This document shows positions 62,064 through 64,000 of a DNA stretch of 64,000 bases, piece by piece; positions within the stretch are counted from its first letter, which is position 1; every line of letters begins with the position of its first letter. The stretch is taken from assembly GCF_002855515.1 (NCBI RefSeq), contig NZ_PKRP01000003.1, forward strand, positions 558,001-622,000, read 5' to 3'. A program made the position numbers and the translations under genes. Source of the stretch: Rhizobium sp. TH135. Its GTDB lineage: Bacteria; Pseudomonadota; Alphaproteobacteria; Rhizobiales; Rhizobiaceae. The notes beneath the pieces are model-generated. The model saw nothing but the letters and a program-made list of their open reading frames with translations. It searched no databases and was not told the origin of the DNA.

Positions 62064-62745
62064 CCGGCCCGCATCTCGACAGAAGATCCTGATCCTCGGC
62101 GGAACGGCAGAAGCACGACTGCTGGCCGCACAACTCATCGAGGAAGGCCATAGCGTGACGACCTCGCTGGCGGGGCGGACGGTCGATCCGGTGCTGCCAG
62201 ACGGCGAGGTTCGCATCGGCGGCTTCGGCGGCGCAGATGGGCTCGCGGCCTATCTGCGGGACGAGCAGTTCGACCGAATGATCGACGCGACGCATCCCTT
62301 CGCCAGACGCATCAGCGAGAACGCCATCAAGGCTTCAGCGATCTCGGGGATCCCGCTCGAACAAAGGCTGCGACCCCGCTGGCAGAAGCAGCCCGGCGAC
62401 CGCTGGAAGTCCGTGGCGACGCTTGAGGCGGCAGCGGAGGCGTTACCGCAAGCGGCTACGGTATTTCTCGCTCTTGGCAGGCAGTATCTGGATGCCTTCA
62501 TCGGACGGGACGACTGCCGCTTTGTCATCCGCATGGTCGACCCGCCGGAGACGCCACTCGGTTTTTCCGATCACATGCTCGTCCTCGGCAAGCCGGCATC
62601 GGATCCCGACCGGGAGGCAGACCTCTTTACCGCGCATGGCATCACGCATCTCGTATGCCGTAATTCCGGGGGACCCGCGGGTTACGCCAAGATCATCGCG
62701 GCACGGCGGCTGGCACTGCCTGTGATCATGATCGAGCGGGACTGA
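62053..62745 (+). CDS. cobK: Precorrin-6A reductase (CobK)
   Basis: This 230-residue NADPH-dependent enzyme reduces precorrin-6A (or its cobalt form). It has KILILGGTAEARLLAAQL (residues 11-28), FDRMIDATHPFARRISENA near residues 76-94, and the C-terminal CRNSGGPAGYAKIIAARRLALPVIMIER. All are CobK/CbiJ signatures. ATG 62053 lies inside the cbiD 3' end, overlapping by 11 bp. It catalyses the step just after CbiD, consistent with the pairing. It converges with the AsmA-like gene, 12 bp away. Confidence 0.95.
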   Translation: MPSSRPASRQKILILGGTAEARLLAAQLIEEGHSVTTSLAGRTVDPVLPDGEVRIGGFGGADGLAAYLRDEQFDRMIDATHPFARRISENAIKASAISGIPLEQRLRPRWQKQPGDRWKSVATLEAAAEALPQAATVFLALGRQYLDAFIGRDDCRFVIRMVDPPETPLGFSDHMLVLGKPASDPDREADLFTAHGITHLVCRNSGGPAGYAKIIAARRLALPVIMIERD

Positions 62746-62757
62746 CCAAGATCAGCC

Positions 62758-64000
62758 TCAGCGGAATTCGAAGATCTGGCGGAAGACGCCGGGCGCGATA
62801 ATCGACAGCGGGTTGATCACGAGGTTTGGCTTGGACGTTGCCCCGGTCAGCTTGAAGGTAATCCCGAGCAGGCCACGGTCGCGGCCATTGCCGAGGATGG
62901 CGCCGATGACAGGCAATTCGCCAAACAGACGATTGAGACCATAGGCGGGCATGAAGGTGCCGGTCAGATCGATCCTTCCGGCCTGGTCGCGGACGATGCC
63001 CTGGAAGGTCGCGCCGATCTGTTCTCCGCGCACGATGCCGTTCTCGACGCTGAGCGTGCCGTTGACCATGGCCAGACGGGCGAATGCACGCTGGAACCGG
63101 GCAGAGCTGACATCGATGTCGCTGCGTACAGCATTGTTGAGGCTGCGCCCGTCGGCACCGGTCGGTGTCGAGACGATGGTCTGCAGGCGCTCTTCATTCT
63201 CGACCTGGAAATTGCGCAGATCGAGATTGCCGCTCCAGGCACCGTCGCGGGTCTCAGTCAGCCGCAGATTGGCAAGCCCGCCTCCGAGCCGCTTATAGGT
63301 ATCGAGGAAGCGCAGCACAGCTCCAGCGTCACTCGTCGTCACCGACAGCTCCCGAAGCCCTTCCGGCTGGCGCAGTTTGGCCACCAGCGCCTGGCCACTG
63401 CCCGTCACGCCGGAGAAATCCACGGCATTCACGCGACCCTTGCCCGCACCATAGATAATCGAGACACCCGACAGCTGTTCGCCACCGAAGCCGAGAACGC
63501 GCTCGAACCGGCCCTCGATCCTGAGTGAGGTGCTGGACTTCGCCGTCTCACCGTCACTGGATGGGTTTTGCAGGGTGGAGAGCAGCGAGCGAGCATCAAA
63601 GGCGCGCCCATTGGCAACGACCGAATAGACACCCTTGGTGAGCCGCACGGTAAGCGCGACGTCGTCCTCAGGCGAGAGCCGCACCCGCGACAGATTGGCT
63701 GCCACAAGCCCCCGGTCGTCGGCCGAGAGATCGCCGATCGCCCCGAAACCATCGCCATCCAGCTCGAACTTCTCGATCAATGATAGCTCGCCATTCTTGG
63801 ACAGTTCGAACGTCGCCTTTGCGCCAATCCCCTGCCCCTTCGACCACCCCACCCAGGGGATGGTGAGCGTCGCAGACCGCAGATCGACGGACACGGCCTG
63901 ACGGGTTTCATCGAGGCGGCGCAGTTCGAGCTTCATCGGACCATTGACGATCTCGCCAAGCCCGGGCACCAGCTTTTCGCGAGTTGCGTTGTCAAGCGTG
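62758..64000 (-). CDS. AsmA-like/DUF3971 envelope protein, C-terminal part (runs off window)
   Basis: Only the last ~414 codons are present; the frame stays open to position 64000 and continues beyond. The sequence is beta-rich with repeated short strands. It ends in a segment typical of the AsmA/YhdP C-terminal region: IGATFQGIVRDQAGRIDLTGTFMPAYGLNRLFGELPVIGAILGNGRDRGLLGITFKLTG. Proteins of this superfamily bridge inner and outer membranes and help lipid transport. The N-terminal membrane anchor is not in view, so the subfamily is provisional. It converges with cobK. Confidence 0.8.
   Translation of the reverse strand, partial: TLDNATREKLVPGLGEIVNGPMKLELRRLDETRQAVSVDLRSATLTIPWVGWSKGQGIGAKATFELSKNGELSLIEKFELDGDGFGAIGDLSADDRGLVAANLSRVRLSPEDDVALTVRLTKGVYSVVANGRAFDARSLLSTLQNPSSDGETAKSSTSLRIEGRFERVLGFGGEQLSGVSIIYGAGKGRVNAVDFSGVTGSGQALVAKLRQPEGLRELSVTTSDAGAVLRFLDTYKRLGGGLANLRLTETRDGAWSGNLDLRNFQVENEERLQTIVSTPTGADGRSLNNAVRSDIDVSSARFQRAFARLAMVNGTLSVENGIVRGEQIGATFQGIVRDQAGRIDLTGTFMPAYGLNRLFGELPVIGAILGNGRDRGLLGITFKLTGATSKPNLVINPLSIIAPGVFRQIFEFR

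Overview
The window looks like a chromosomal segment of a Rhizobiaceae-type alphaproteobacterium (Rhizobium/Agrobacterium/Sinorhizobium relatives). Three things support this: a complete acpXL-fabZ-fabF2-fabF1-adh-lpxXL cluster for the 27-OH-C28 fatty acid of lipid A, a ccoNOQP/fixGHIS cluster next to fnrN and hemN, and RIME-like intergenic palindromes. The DNA is GC-rich and densely coded. Many genes use ATGA stop/start overlaps. I saw no phage, insertion sequence, CRISPR array or rRNA. One tRNA (Leu, GAG) is present. The species cannot be named from this sequence.

Layout, 0-20 kb: mostly housekeeping and membrane genes. In order these are a truncated secreted protein, a DUF1489 protein, L-serine dehydratase (sdaA), a tiny membrane protein, DUF599 and DUF1624 membrane proteins, an ICMT-like methyltransferase, a MerR regulator with a clear palindromic operator, and the magnesium channel mgtE. 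Then come a peptide-deformylase-like protein that has lost metal ligands, BON and HdeD stress proteins, and an outer-membrane barrel paired with a Tat-exported short-chain dehydrogenase. These are followed by tRNA-Leu, lipB, an XRE regulator, a DMT exporter, an SRPBCC-M50 protease fusion and a GNAT enzyme. From 16.9 to 21.1 kb, frmA and fghA (glutathione-dependent formaldehyde oxidation) flank a second GNAT enzyme, a ParDE toxin-antitoxin pair, a YaiI-family protein and a DUF1345 protein. A His-rich EamA transporter follows.

22.5-35.8 kb is a hemicellulose-oligosaccharide locus on the minus strand: CUT1 ABC transporter (binding protein, two permeases, ATPase), GH2 beta-mannosidase, sugar isomerase-like protein, Gfo/Idh/MocA oxidoreductase, aldo/keto reductase and GH43 xylosidase. 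A divergent LacI-type regulator sits at its head. Hairpins and two RIME-like elements divide the transcript. A GGDEF-like membrane protein and gnd follow.

38.8-47.7 kb holds the cbb3 oxidase structural genes (ccoNOQP) and their assembly genes (fixGHIS). Anaeroboxes (FNR/FixK-type sites) precede ccoN and fixG, and a third lies between fnrN and hemN at 55.8 kb. Together these form one low-oxygen regulon: sensor/regulator, terminal oxidase, its copper and maturation factors, and anaerobic heme synthesis. A hemerythrin-like protein and a PAS protein lie beside it. 48.7-54.2 kb is the very-long-chain fatty acid/lipid A cluster.

56.7-62.7 kb encodes cobalamin biosynthesis: a tightly coupled cobA-cobB-cobC-cobD operon divergent from cbiD-cobK. 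The window ends inside an AsmA-like envelope protein gene.

I did not find a clearly new multi-gene system. The best candidates for a second look are the ketosynthase-like FabF2 with Glu in place of the catalytic Cys, the Tat-exported dehydrogenase/outer-membrane barrel pair, the deformylase-like protein without its metal site, and the SRPBCC-M50 fusion.
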